Of a stretch of DNA of 64,000 nt, positions 52,855 through 64,000 are shown piece by piece; the stretch's first letter is position 1; each line of letters opens with the position of its first letter. The position numbers and the translations under genes are program-made. The stretch lies in contig OX393549.1 of the NCBI GenBank assembly GCA_947650365.1, forward strand, positions 26,058,709-26,122,708, given 5' to 3'. The notes below the pieces were generated by a model, which was not told the DNA's origin, ran no database searches, and saw nothing but the letters and a program-made list of their open reading frames with translations. Source of the DNA: Chamaelirium japonicum. Its lineage: Eukaryota; Streptophyta; Magnoliopsida; Liliales; Melanthiaceae.

Positions 52855-53265
52855 ATTGCAACAGTGATTTTACTGTAGTAAATTTTAATATTTTTTTTTA
52901 AAATAAAATCTATATATTTTTTTGGTATAATGATTTCGATGTAGCAAATGTTACACTTTAATACCGAAATGTTACTCTTTATTGATTTTGGTATTAAAGA
53001 GTAACATTTGCTATAGTGATTTCATAGTAGCTATTGTTTTTTTTTTAAACAAGTTTTATAAAAAAAATACTACAGTGATTTCATTACAGCAAATGTTATT
53101 CTTTATTATAGAAATGTTACTCTTTATAAATAGTAGCATTTTGATATAAAGAGTAACATTTGCTACAGTGAAATCACTATAGTAAAAAAATATAAAAATT
53201 TTATATTTTTTTTGAAGATATTAAATTTTTAAAAATAAATAGTTACGTTTGCTACAGTGCAAATG
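52855..53265. repeat. CTGTAGC/GCTACAG-type palindromic cluster 3
   Basis: Repeated CAGTGATTTTACTGTAG, GCTACAGTGAAATCACTATA and AAATGTTACTCTTTA words in both orientations, in an AT-rich background. Confidence 0.75.
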
Positions 53266-53309
53266 TACATTTGAATTTCAGTTAATGACAGGGTTTATAA
53301 TTTGAGAGA

Positions 53310-55870
53310 TCCAGAAGTCCGGCGGCTGAGCTTGGGGATCCAGAAGGGCCTAGCCGGCGAGCAGATCCGGCGGCTCTCCTACCAGATCCGGCAGATCCGG
53401 CGACGCCGGCGGCTCTCCTACCAGATCCGGCAGATCCGATGAACTCCGGTCTCGGACCAACTCCGGCAGCTAGACAGTTTCAGGTTCTGTTGGGAGCTCA
53501 GCTACATCTCGCTTGGCTTCAGGGTTTTCTTTAGCGAGAGATTCAGCAGCGGTAGCGGCTCTGGAAGAGGAGGAGTTCCCACCTCTCCAGTACTCCCAAT
53601 ACAGCCCAAAGAAGAAGGGTCATGCTGTGATGAAGGGTGGTGAGAAGGAAGTTTGCTGGGGTTCGGGTTCTGGGGTTGATGCACACCTATTGTTCGAGAA
53701 GATGACTCAATCAGGTGGGAATCTCGAGAATTTGTCTTCCAACAGTGTCAGTCCCCATTCTGACGATAGGAAGCGCTCTGGCCATGGCCAGGATCCTGTT
53801 CCATCCAGCGACGCTGCTTGCAAATCTGCAGGATGCCAGGTGTATGCTGAAATGCCTGAACCAGCCCAGGTTTCAGGTTCTGCAGTTAAGGTTAATCCAA
53901 CAGGTGGGGTTGGAGCAGGGAGTCGTAGAATGGGCGTTTGGAAGGGTAATCCAGTGCCCTCTTCGCCTTTGCTTCCCCCGGAGAAGCTTCGGTTGCGTTT
54001 CATAGAACCCGGAGTCTTTGAAGGGCAAAAGGTGGCTATTTGCCCAACTACCGAACTAGAAGCCAATGCGAAGCGATGGGAGCATACGTTGGTTGGCTTT
54101 GTGTTAGGGAGGCGGCCATACTACCAACATCTCAAAAATTTTATAATGCGCACCTGGCAACCAACAGGAGGTTTGGACATCTTATCTAGAGAAAATGGAG
54201 TTTTTTGGTTTAAATTTGAGTTAGAGGTCGATTTCAACCGAATTCTTGAAGGAAGAATGTGGCATTTTCAAGGTCGTCCTCTAATAGTGAGGAAATGGGA
54301 AAGAGGTATGTGCAGGGATAGGGAGGTTGTCCCAAAAATTCCAATTTGGGCTAACTTTCCCAACCTTGAGGGGGACTTATGGACTGAGCCCATGCTTAGT
54401 CGGTTGGGGAGCACTTTTGGGACCCCCATCTATATGGATCAAGCTACAGCTAGAGGCACTCGGGCTCAATTTGCGAGGATCTGCGTTGAGGTCAATGTTG
54501 AAGACTCGCTTCCAAGCCGGGTTCAAGCTCGTAATGAGAAGGGTGAGTTTCTTTCTTGGCAACCGGTCACGTTCGACTGGATCCCAACCCGCTGTAAACC
54601 TTGCAAGACTTTCGACCATAGTGGGGAAGATTGCACGAAGCATCCCAAGTTGGTCAATGCTAGGGTTAGCCAAACTTGGCAACCAAAAATTGTGCAGGAT
54701 AGAAATTTTGGTAGGAGGAGTGATCCCTCCTCATCCAAAGGTAAGGACGTTGTGGATGGTGGGTGGCATACTATCGGCAGGGCTCATTCATCCAGGGTGA
54801 AGGAGTCTCCAATTCCTGTGGTTGTGCAGACTGGGTCTCGTTTTGATGTGTTGGGTGACAAGTCTAGGGTCGCGGATGTAAGTGATACGGTGGGAGTTGC
54901 ATGTGATGCTGCTATTTCTGGATCCAGAGATGCTGTTGTAGCTGAACCTGTTGGTGTTACACGAGATTTTAATGCTGTAGATGCTGTGTCTGCTGGTATG
55001 GAGGAGTGTGAAGGAGTTGTTGCTGAAGCTGCTGAAGAAGTTGGTGAGGCTAAATCTGCTGCTACTTTGGCAGTTCAGGAAGCGACCGCTCATGTTACGC
55101 ATGTAGATACTGATGTTTTTCAGGCTGCTGTTGAGCGGCAAATGGAAACTGCTATGCAAGCAGAGTGTGCTGCTGGTTCTAGTGCAATAGGTGCGGCTTG
55201 TGCTGATGTCACGCGAGATGTTCTTGTTACTAGAGCAGAAAGCACAGCTAACGAGGAGGAGAGACCAACTGTTGTAGCGCTTTCTAGTGAGTGTGGAGCC
55301 TCTGTTGGGGGGGCCCCACCCTCAGATGATGGGGTTACACAGGCTGGAGGCCTAGTGGAGGGGGGGCTAACTCGCCGTAGTCCCAGACTAGCTAACCGAG
55401 GATCTGGCACGATTGAGGCCAGGGCTTCGCTCCGGGCCAAATCTCGAGCCCTTGAATCTAATGTGCACTGCCGTCCACCACGGCCTAAGATCCCACTCTT
55501 GCAGGATCTTAAGAATCAGCTGTCTAATCTTGATGGAGCGGATCTGAGTCTACCCATCAACCTGCTGGAGGACAGAACCATCCTTGATTTAGCTTCGGCT
55601 GTCGGCTTCTCCATCAAGGAGAAAGAATCAGGATCGCTCCTAGCTCTTTTTCGTGACATGGAAAGATCGAGGGCTTTTGAGCCTTAGGACTTTCGGCTTG
55701 TTGTTTTTCTCTTGCTTGTTGTGTAGGGCAATTTTGTTAGCCGTGTTGGAAGGGGGTACACTTGGGTGTTGATGCCTTTTGTTGCGGCATCCTATCTCAG
55801 TTCGTAATGACTTCTGGTTGGGGTCCGCCAAACCCTCCCTCCAAAGAGGAGGGGTTCTCAAAAAAAAAAA
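53310..55870 (+). mobile_element. Full-length ORF1-only L1-type LINE
   Basis: The 5' end lies at TCCAGAAGTCC, directly after AATTTGAGAGA (53299-53309). The same 11 bases recur perfectly at 55869-55879 after a poly(A) tail. The leader contains tandem AGATCCGGCGGCTCTCC-like repeats (53360-53440). One long open frame follows, then about 170 bp of 3' UTR. There is no endonuclease/reverse-transcriptase ORF2, so the copy would depend on enzymes supplied by another LINE. Confidence 0.88.
53513..55687 (+). CDS. LINE ORF1 protein: DUF4283 domain and CCHC zinc knuckle
   Basis: An open frame of 724 codons. Residues about 160-330 form a DUF4283 domain (LVGFVLGRRPYYQHLKNFIM; WFKFELEVDFNRILEGRMWH; PIWANFPNLEGDLW), the nucleic-acid-binding module of plant L1 ORF1 proteins. 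A CX2CX4HX4C zinc knuckle follows at residues 361-374. The rest is low-complexity and rich in Ala, Val and Glu. The N-terminal FPPL motif lies before the first ATG (53630), and the frame's left end is a TTG in TTGGCTTCAGG. This suggests that the ancestral ATG has changed or that initiation is non-canonical; from 53630 the protein would be 685 residues. ORF1 proteins coat LINE RNA. This is a transposon gene, not a host gene. Confidence 0.88.
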   Translation: MASGFSLARDSAAVAALEEEEFPPLQYSQYSPKKKGHAVMKGGEKEVCWGSGSGVDAHLLFEKMTQSGGNLENLSSNSVSPHSDDRKRSGHGQDPVPSSDAACKSAGCQVYAEMPEPAQVSGSAVKVNPTGGVGAGSRRMGVWKGNPVPSSPLLPPEKLRLRFIEPGVFEGQKVAICPTTELEANAKRWEHTLVGFVLGRRPYYQHLKNFIMRTWQPTGGLDILSRENGVFWFKFELEVDFNRILEGRMWHFQGRPLIVRKWERGMCRDREVVPKIPIWANFPNLEGDLWTEPMLSRLGSTFGTPIYMDQATARGTRAQFARICVEVNVEDSLPSRVQARNEKGEFLSWQPVTFDWIPTRCKPCKTFDHSGEDCTKHPKLVNARVSQTWQPKIVQDRNFGRRSDPSSSKGKDVVDGGWHTIGRAHSSRVKESPIPVVVQTGSRFDVLGDKSRVADVSDTVGVACDAAISGSRDAVVAEPVGVTRDFNAVDAVSAGMEECEGVVAEAAEEVGEAKSAATLAVQEATAHVTHVDTDVFQAAVERQMETAMQAECAAGSSAIGAACADVTRDVLVTRAESTANEEERPTVVALSSECGASVGGAPPSDDGVTQAGGLVEGGLTRRSPRLANRGSGTIEARASLRAKSRALESNVHCRPPRPKIPLLQDLKNQLSNLDGADLSLPINLLEDRTILDLASAVGFSIKEKESGSLLALFRDMERSRAFEP

Positions 55871-55879
55871 TTTGAGAGA

Positions 55880-57655
55880 AATCTGATGGGTATAGATTGG
55901 CTTTTAAAACAATAAGACACTTAAATATTGTTGAAGGCGTTCCCTTTTTTTATGGAGGGACCAACATAAATAATGTGTTCGGCGTCCTTAGCTCTAAAAT
56001 GACTCACTTGTGGGGGACCGACCGCTAAGTCCCCCTTTTTTTTTTGGTGCAATCCGTTTGGGAGTTGGTTGGAGATGTTCTCACTATGTCATAAAAAATG
56101 GATAGGATGAGACTATGAGAGGATTGTGGGGTTGGATTAAAAACTAAAACCCTTAACTTAGTCACCCGAACCACGGTAGTCCAGCCATAGACATCTGTTA
56201 TTTTCGTCCATAAGGATGATTCTGGATTGTTGAAATCTACAGTGCAACGTGTGAACCCCAGGGGGTTCCCATCATTTGGGCCGGGTAATCAAACAGGTGG
56301 CGATAGATGTTCGTGGTTGGACCACGAACAACGGTGATGCCGTGGTTTGGAGCGACTATTCTAAGTCATTCATTAAAAACTGGTGGTCGGAGGCCACCAA
56401 CACCACGTGTCAGTAAATGGTCTCTTGTTCATTTTGTCCACGTGCTATTATATCGTTCTTCCGTACGTTGGTAATCAGAGAAATTCTATCCATCCACCCC
56501 GTACAACTCCTTTCTATATGTGCCACCTCAGCATCTCGCAACACCTCTCAATTTACTGTGCATGTCCCACATGCGATTAAGGAGGGTCCCATATCCATTA
56601 TCCAGTTCAGTTGAGCAGCGACCACGCATTGTCGGCCTCATGTAGTATCACTGTTCTTGGAGCACGTGTCAGGTCTCAGACGCACGTGCTAATTAGACTA
56701 GGCACGTGTGGATTTTTCTTTTTTATTTTGGAAAGGACTCGAAGTGTGTGGACTGAGGACGCGCACCAATGATTTTAATGGTTTCTTTTTTTACTGAACT
56801 AGCCATGTGATAAGAGGTTAGGGTGCTTGAGCAAGGGCTCAAAGAGGTCCGGAGATCGAAACCACAAACCCCCACCCCCTTGTTGTCCATGTCCCAAAGC
56901 CCACCCCCTCCCTCTTCGTGGCCGTCCCCGCCCCGCTGACTCCTTTTCCGACAATGGCTCCAGTCGCTCCTGTCGTCACCCTCTTCTTTCCTCTATCCTC
57001 CTCGATCATTTTCCCCTTCCTCCTCCTCCCTCCTCCTTTCTTCTTCCTCCATCTTCTTCGTACCGAAAACCCTTAGTCCCTGGCCGATGTCGGTGGCAGC
57101 TCACAGATCGACAATGTGTCGATGGTTACCACCCGACGCCACCGACATCATCGTGTGAATGTCGGTACATACTAGTGTTGGAGATTTTCAAAATGGGTTT
57201 AATATTTTACTACTTTAGTGGGAATGGTTACAACAAGATGGTTGTGACTCCTTAATTAGCTTTGAGGCTTGCAAGATAGAAGGTTAGTGATCCAACCCTA
57301 TCGGGAGCTATTTTAGTCAAATTAAAGAGAAAATGGGCTTAAGCGGTAAGGTGCAACGCACCAACCGTGAGGTGCGGTGCGATTGTGAATTTAGTGAAAA
57401 GTGTGATTGGGCACTTAAAGATGCACTTTGCACTTACCATGACGTGAGTCGCATTGAGGAGCCACTTCCTTTGTTGGCTGAGTGCAGTCCCACAAGGCAG
57501 TTGTATCATGGGAGGCGATTCGCAAGCAAACCCGTCAGCGATTATAGGATGCAAATTATGCTTTAAAGAAAGCGTGTTTATACGTGCCTCAGCCTATGCC
57601 ATGTTGTGTTATTTTGTGTGAGTATTTTTTCGTTTATTGACTGTTTTTTCTAACA
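55880..57655. other. Intergenic DNA
   Basis: No gene supported. A 142-codon frame at 56827-57255 is Pro/Ser-rich from CCTCCT runs and has no domain. Another short frame near 57333 is likewise unassigned. Confidence 0.35.
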
Positions 57656-57657
57656 AC

Positions 57658-58145
57658 TAGGGGTGCAACTCGGGTCGGGTTTCAGATTTGAGCAAACCTA
57701 GAATCGAACCGAACAAGTTCAGGTCTACCACATTGAAACCCGAACTAACTCGAATTAGGCATAGAGCCAAACTGAATCGATCCACACTAAGGTCTGGTCG
57801 ACAGTTGGTCTAAAAAATAGTGGCTATTAGCTATTTACTCGCAAGCTGGAGGTCTACATTGGACCTTAGGCTTTAGCCACACATTGAGCTTTCTTTGTAG
57901 TTGGTTCATCGTTAGCAAAGAACAAAAGATTACTCGTGTGCTAGTGTGATGTAGCCGCACGTTAATACTATATGAGTTGGATTCTCAGTTTGAGTAGGGC
58001 TAACCTGAGCCCCAATCCAAAACCGACTCGTATTTGGTCGGTTCCGCACGCAGAACATAGAACTGAACGAACCCGAACCTGAACCCGACCCATTAGGTCG
58101 GGTTGGGTCGGTTCTCGATTTTACTAGACCCAAGTTCCACCCCTA
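57658..58145. mobile_element. hAT-like non-autonomous element (TAGGGGTG type)
   Basis: The ends TAGGGGTGCAACTCGGG and GTTCCACCCCTA, with GGGTCGGGTT / GACCCGACCC-type subterminal repeats, match the family at 51583 and 18238. No clear 8-bp duplication remains. Confidence 0.65.
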
Positions 58146-58656
58146 GTATGTACCCAGCGGCATCGGCATGCTGATGTCGATGTCTGACCTACCTGCTCCT
58201 TCGACAGGCAACTCAGGCTGCAACCTACATCAACTATTGACTTAGGGTTTTGGTGTGAAAAAGAAGGAGAAGGAGAAGGAGGAGGAGGAGGGAGGGCATG
58301 GTCCCGGGTGCACTGGATGGTCCCGACCATGACACTTGTGGTCAAGCCAATGAGGATCAGTAGTGCTGAGTACCCCGTGTTCGCACAGTTGTGAGGAGGA
58401 CAATTATTTGGACGCGTCTCCCCACTGAGTCCAGATCAGGGGGTGTGACTTGTGAAAGGATAATGGAATGATCCCTTAGAGGTCCATCTCCTCCCAAATA
58501 AGTGAAACAAAGAGTGTCAATTCCCCAATGGGCGTGGAACACGTGTACAACTGGCTTTTCACAAGTGGGGTTGACTTATTATTTTTAATATATATCATCT
58601 ATATAGTTTAATAACTAGCTACCTAGCTTGTGCACAACATTTATTTTAAATAACTA

Positions 58657-59099
58657 TTGAGGTGGCAATAGATCGGTCGGGCCGGTAGGATCGGGTCGGA
58701 TTAAGGCATAGATATAAGGGTAAAACATCCAATCTGAACACAACCCTTTTAATAAAAGAGTTTAAAACTTAAACCCAAACCCGACTGACCCATTTAAGCC
58801 TTTTAATAAATGGATCGGATAAGATCGGGTTGGCTCAATAGAACCCATATAAAATGCTCGTGCTTGATAGGGTTGGATCGGGTTGCATCCGGTTGGATCG
58901 GTTTGGGCCGGCTTTGATCTGGTTGGGTCGGGTCAACACGACTCATTTGGTAAACAGGTCAAGTCGGGTTATAAGTACAAACCCGATCCCAACCTGTTTA
59001 ATAAACGGGTCAGTCGGGTCAACCCATTTCTGACTCGAACCCGTTTAGGTCAAACCCAAACCTGCTAACTTCAGGTCGGGTCAAGGATTGCCACCCCTA
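58657..59099. mobile_element. hAT-like non-autonomous element, old copy
   Basis: The left end is degenerate (GAGGTGGCAATAG). The right end GATTGCCACCCCTA is typical. The interior is made of GGATCGGGTTGG, GGGTCGGGTCAA and ACCCGTTTA words. No clear target duplication. Confidence 0.65.
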
Positions 59100-59616
59100 G
59101 CGACTATAAAGCTCAAGTCGCGCATGAGACGAGATATCGTCGCATGGAACATGTGGCACAAGTATGTTTTAGTATTAACCATTTTGATACTTAAAAACTA
59201 ATGTAATCAGTATTTAAAGCTATCATTAATTAACAAAGTAAAATCCATCTATGCATGCTCGCAGATATGCGTGCGTGCACACACACACAGAATAGATCTT
59301 ATTTTGGAAAATGTGAGTGTTCCTCATGAGCTAAATGCTCTAGCAAATACCAATAAAAGGATATCCCAACCTCTCCTTGTATAGGCTTGTATCCTCCGCT
59401 TTCTTCATGGCCTCTGCAAGATAGTCCAAACGAAATGGTGTGTGCACCGAGCTTCGACTCGAAGGCGTCACAGATCCTCCTTGAGTATTCGCATGGCAGA
59501 AGGAGGTGGTTTGAGGGCTCAGCTGATAGACCGCAAAAGGTGCAGTGCATGTCGGTGATCCCTGAATGGCTCGTCGTAGAAAGGTTGACTTTTGTCAAAA
59601 TCTTGTTAAGTGTCGC
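59100..59616. other. Intergenic DNA
   Basis: No gene supported. A minus-strand 132-codon frame overlapping 59299-59697 contains CTFCGLSAEPSNHLLLPCEYSR, a weak C/H arrangement of the zf-RVT type (CxxC...H...C) found at LINE C-termini. It may be a LINE relic. Confidence 0.3.
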
Positions 59617-61595
59617 TGTAGACACACAAATTGTGTCTAACCCGGATCCAACTTGCACAGCACCAATGCGGATGCGGACCGACTCGCATGCACCCATGCG
59701 GATGCGAACCTGACACGTACTCGGACCCAGGCCCGACTTGCGCCCAACGAGAGGCCGAGTGGACCCACCCTCAAGTGGGGCCCACCCGGTCCCCTACTAG
59801 GATCCGAAGCCCCCCTTATGGGGAGGCCGGCCCCTACTAGGGTCCGAGCCCCCCATAGGGAGGCCGGCCCTACTAGGATCGGAACCCCCCATGGGTTGGC
59901 CGGCCTTGCAAGGAAAAGAAAAGAAAGGAAAGAAAAGAAAAGGAAAGAAAAGAAAGGAAGAAAAGAAAGAAAAGAACGAAAAGGAAAGAAATACCACCAT
60001 GCACGGGGGGAGGTTGCACATGACGTCTACCCACACATGGATCTGCACCGATCCCTCGATCCGACAAACAAGAAGAAGAGTCGGGTCGCCATCGATTTTA
60101 TGTGCAAGATTCAAGATAAATCCAAAAATGATTGAGCCATAATTACCCCGCCAGAAAAGGAAAGCAAATAAAGATTTATTCCCCTCATCAATGGATGAAT
60201 AAATCCTGGGTAATTATGGGGGATATATTAAAGGGATTTAAAATTAAAACTTCCCATATCTCTCCCCTCCCCCCTTCGCCTATAAATAGACGGGGAGGGG
60301 GAAAGCTCAAGAGGTCGAAGAAATCACAAGCTGAAGACGAAGCGAGGAAGCTCTGCAGAAGAGGAGACGCTTCTTCATCGACCCAAGGCTTCACGAGGCA
60401 CGGGCAAGCCTATCCCTTCGGGACCGGCTTAGTCCATTGAAAGCCCTCATCAACGTGAAGACCCTTGTACAAGAAGATCAAGCCTTCGACTTCGTGCACG
60501 AAGAAGAAAGATCGGAGAAGAAGACCCTTCGACTCCGAAGACGCCAGAAGCAAAGGCCGGAGAAGGAGCTCGGAGCGGCACTACCCCGTCGGTTCCATCA
60601 AGCCTTTAACTCCGATCAAGCCCCAAAGCCTGGAGAAGAATGCCGAAGCGTCGTCACCCCGTCGCCTTCGACAAACGCCCGCTCCATCCACGAAGAAGAA
60701 AGCTTGGAGAGGAACACCCGAAGCGTCGCTACACCCGTCGCCTTCGAAGCAAAGCTGGCGTTACAACCATCGCACGAAGATCGGTGCTACCCCCGCCATC
60801 TTCAAAAGTATCCTTCGACTCCGGTCACGCCGAAGAAGCTCGGAAAAGAGGAGAAGCTAAGCCGACACTCAAACCGTCGAGGAAGCCAGAAGCATTGAAG
60901 AAGTAGCCACCGCCGTTCGAGAAGAAGATCGAGTCGACGCCGAAGCGAAAGCCCACGCAAGAAACCGAAGCAAAAGCCCCAGTGAAGCCCGCGCCAAAGC
61001 AACGCAAGTGCCAAAGCCAAGCGACTACGCCAGTCATGAGCAAAAGCATCGCACGTTCTAGCCGATACAACGCGAAGTCCAGAAGAACGAAAGCATCGCA
61101 AGTCTCCCCCGTCTACGTCCAAGCACAAGCGTCAAAGCAAAGCAAAAGCCAGAGCCACGCCAAAGCCAAGCCAAGGTCAAAATCCAAAGCCAAAACCAAC
61201 GCCAAAAGCACGATCGACGCCACGAACCGATGATCAAGGACACTGAGATCAAGCAAGGAGCGAGAAAGACACGAAGACCGAGGAACGAAGCTGAAGACTC
61301 CTTAGCCGAAGAAGTGCGAAGCATAAAAGGGACCAAAGAAACGGCAGATATTCCTTAGCCTCTCAAAACCCTCATCCTGTAAGGACCTCTGTCCTGGGCA
61401 ACCCCTTCAGAGCTCTCACACGAATACCACGTGGAGACACGGATCAAAGGGGCCCTCCAGAGGATCTCTCCCATAATCCCCTGATCAACACTCGTCGCAC
61501 CCGGACTCGTCACCCCCGAGCCTCCGGTCCCGGCCACTCTTGTAATCTCGTGTGTTCGTAATAAAGACGACCCGTATCTTTTTTTCGCGCATACA
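59617..61595 (+). mobile_element. Ty3/gypsy LTR, about 2 kb
   Basis: It starts TGTAGACACACAAATTGTG and ends CGCGCATACA, directly before the primer-binding/leader stretch TTTTTGGTACACCCGGTGGGACC, here given as TGGTACACCCGGTGGGACC. A CTATAAATAG box lies at about 60280 and an AATAAA near 61560. It contains a GAAAAGAAAG purine tract (59910-59990) and an A/C/G-rich stretch (60440-61200) that leaves several long frames open. Those are compositional and no family was recognised. Confidence 0.78.
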
Positions 61596-62579
61596 GATTT
61601 TTGGTACACCCGGTGGGACCTCTTCTCCTTTCATCCGTATGGCTGAAGAAGCCGCTCCTAGTTCGCAATGGCCGGGACAAGCAACGATGCGTTTGCTTCA
61701 AGCCTTTCACCGATCGTCGAATCTCCTCTACTCTGACACGGTGGTCCAGTAAACCCGGAGGGTGATGATCCCCAGATGGTACGCGTCTACACTCGGCGTA
61801 CTCGAACTCTTGCGGATGTCTTCATGCCAGAAACTACTGCCGAAGATGCTCGCCAAAGCGCCGACGAGGCCTTGGTGTATGAAGAAACGAGCCTCGATCC
61901 TGGAGTCCATGTCCAGAAGTTTGGGGAGGACCAGCCCCAACCCTGAGCCCGTTCGGATTCTCCAGCGGACATCGTACCTCCTCTGCAGGGGGCAAACATC
62001 AATCATCAACCAGAAGCAAGTCGGCGCAACTATATCTCCGACGATGATGGCAAGGATGCTAGCATGCAACATCAAGACGTCCTCCGTCATCATCCTCTGT
62101 TCGCTCTTCAGCTCCAAGTCATGCAGATGAGCGAGCACATGGCACAGATTACTCGGCTGATGGAGAAGAAGGATCGTCACATCAATACTCTGCTTCAGAA
62201 GCTAAGCGCAAGGGATGCTGCGACAAACGATCAGCCTTTTGCTTCTCCAGTAGCCGCTCCAGTTCCGTCTTCAACTCCCGCCCCTGCGGAGGTAATTTTG
62301 ACAATTCAAGCGGTTACGCCAGTTCTCTCATCGGTTCCCGTCTCGGCGGAAGTCGTCTCGCCAGCACTAGTCTCGGTGGCCACACAACCTCCGGCAACGA
62401 CAATAATGAATACCCAGCAAATACAAGCTTTGGTAGCTGACATGATGCGCACCGACGGTAGTGGTCTTCCTCCGATCACGGCAGTATACTCAAAGCCTTA
62501 CACTGCAAGGATCCAGTAGCTGCGTTTCCCCATCGGGTTTCAGCCGCCAAAGTTCCAGCACTTCGACGAAAGGGGAAAT
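61596..62579 (+). mobile_element. Ty3/gypsy leader and gag start
   Basis: Following the LTR, a start MAEEAAPSSQWPG and later blocks MQMSEHMAQITRLMEKKDRH, KPYTARIQ and LRFPIGFQPPKFQHFDERGN match the region ahead of the gypsy gag core. The gag is broken, with a few breaks, and is cut at 62580 by another LTR. Nothing further of this element lies in the window. Confidence 0.78.
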
Positions 62580-64000
62580 TGTCACGCCCCAGAAATCTGA
62601 AGACCGATCCCTGGGGTGTGAAATGGGAAAAAGAAGAGGGTTCTGGGTCTGGTCAATTAATTACACCAATTTGGGTTCTCACAGGGCTTCTTCTACGCTC
62701 TCTAATATGAAAAACAAGGAGGAGGGAGAAACAAGAGGGGAATCTTTTAAATTTGATTTCTCGAAAATATTTTTTATTTAAAAAGCAGAGAAATAGAAAT
62801 GTCAATAGAGAGAAGACATTATCTAGTCAAGCTCGACCTTCAAAAATCATATCCTCTCAGTATGAGTGACCTGTCGGTGCCACTACATACTGACAGGAGT
62901 CTATCTGAGGGAGCACGAGGCTCAAGCCTCCTACGGCTAGCCAAGTGGTTTTACCCACTACCTAACCCTCAATGCACCAGTCTAGGGTTCCTATCTACAA
63001 GGTTAATCAATTTAGTCATTTATATGCACTTATATTTTCATCATGATCTATCCTAGGCTTGGGTCCTTGAGGAGAGGCCTACCCAAAAGAATTCAACTGG
63101 AACCATTGCAACTACAACCATAGGATACTAACTAACCGATAAAAACACTTATTCCAATACAATTACAATGTCTAAAGAGAAAAGACGATAAAACGGACAT
63201 ACTAAGCAGAAAGGTAAAGCTGCTACTCTAACTCCGCCTCTTAACTGCTATTGCTACTCCTGAGCCTCCGGACCTACAACTGAGCCTACTCGTGGGAAAG
63301 AGTAGCCCCCAATAGGAAATTGGGAGATTAGCCAAATTAATGGCTAGTGACATCCTAATAGTCTATAATAATATGAGACGACCAATCGTAATAAATTAAG
63401 ATATAATCTAGCAGTTCTAGTATGATCAATGTTTGCAGAATGATACCTAAACCTATCAATAGTCTATATTCACATGCAATTCCTACTGTCACTAGGTTAT
63501 CTAACCTAAAGTCCATTCAATGTTCTACAGCATTAAAGAACAAACTAAATAAGACATTCATTTAAAGTCACGAGATCATTATGTGAACAGTCATACAATT
63601 TTAAATTCATGTACAGATAAAACACACTCTATCAAAATGTGAACCCCGGATATTTTGTTCATCCTGCCCCCGGTCGGGCATTACTATAGGGCCTTTTATT
63701 TCGATATAGAGGGCCAACTCTCTCGCCGTGCATCCACCAACACCATGCACAAATCACCCAGATGATCATAAGGGGTTTCCCGTCTTTTACGATGGAGCTC
63801 TACCGCCCAACTTGATTTACTATGAGGACTTCAACTCCCCGGGACGGGGTTGCTAGGCCAATCCCTACTCGAGGGCACCACCTATTGGCTTTACCACAAC
63901 CCTTGCCCGTGACCCCTAACCTACTTAACTTCGGCTGTACGCGCAGGGTGGTTCACGGCCCTTGCGCGCACGGGGTCCCTACCCTCTAATCAGGTAGATT
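62580..64000 (+). mobile_element. LTR of a second element, truncated by the window end
   Basis: It begins TGTCACGCCCCAGAAATC, a start seen in gypsy-type LTRs, exactly where the gag of the previous element stops. The remaining 1.4 kb has no open frame that I can assign, which fits an LTR. Its end is not reached. Confidence 0.55.

Noticed and set aside
53707-55440. Antisense frames of 100-157 codons opposite LINE ORF1
   Set aside because: Shadow frames of the long ORF1 with no independent signal.
60437-61336. Overlapping long frames (up to 153 codons) read as candidate genes
   Set aside because: They sit within the gypsy LTR and arise from biased A/C/G-rich composition. Neither strand shows a domain.

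Overview
The window is nuclear DNA of a flowering plant. The evidence is one intact multi-exon gene of the plant DUF789 family, tRNA-iMet-primed Ty1/copia and Ty3/gypsy remnants, TRIM elements including three Cassandra elements with 5S-rRNA-like LTRs, a plant RTE LINE end, a plant L1 ORF1 with a DUF4283 domain, a tRNA-type SINE and many small TIR/foldback elements. The species cannot be told from the sequence. All alignments and junctions below were made by eye.

Region 1 (about 2.5-16.4 kb) is a host gene on the minus strand. A DUF789-family gene runs from an ATG at 15822 to a stop at 2548, in six exons whose phases all fit and which give a 315-residue protein. Its fifth intron is about 10.6 kb. 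It has filled with an RTE LINE end, two hAT-like elements, a copia fossil, a Cassandra 3' end, a foldback element in an (AT)n tract and a 64-bp minisatellite. Intron 1 holds another foldback element and a duplicated splice-acceptor segment.

Region 2 (16.4-40 kb) is two diverged direct copies of one ancestral segment (A, 16434-25715; B, 31752-about 40000), separated by a decayed copia element with a 2.3-kb LTR. Each copy holds two inverted members of a TIR element family and a Cassandra element at the same site. The copies then diverged by insertion. Copy A gained a hAT, a TRIM and a chain of eleven palindromic foldback elements strung on (AT)n/(GA)n tracts. Copy B gained a 5.5-kb TIR-bounded element packed with a 75-bp minisatellite that repeatedly flips orientation, a triplicated 213-bp unit and a 1.1-kb inverted repeat. 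Because each copy serves as the empty site for insertions in the other, the order of events can be read directly.

Region 3 (40-64 kb) is gene-poor. It has clusters of a CTGTAGC/GCTACAG palindromic motif, degenerate TTAGGG-like DNA, antisense LTR remnants, a SINE with clear target duplications, a broken Myb/SANT-like (NAM-associated, PIF/Harbinger-type) gene, a hAT element with a perfect 8-bp duplication, an ORF1-only LINE with a perfect 11-bp duplication and a 724-codon open frame, and a gypsy LTR plus gag start interrupted by another LTR that runs off the window.

No rRNA or tRNA gene, CRISPR array or operon is present. The only host protein gene I can support as intact is the DUF789 gene.
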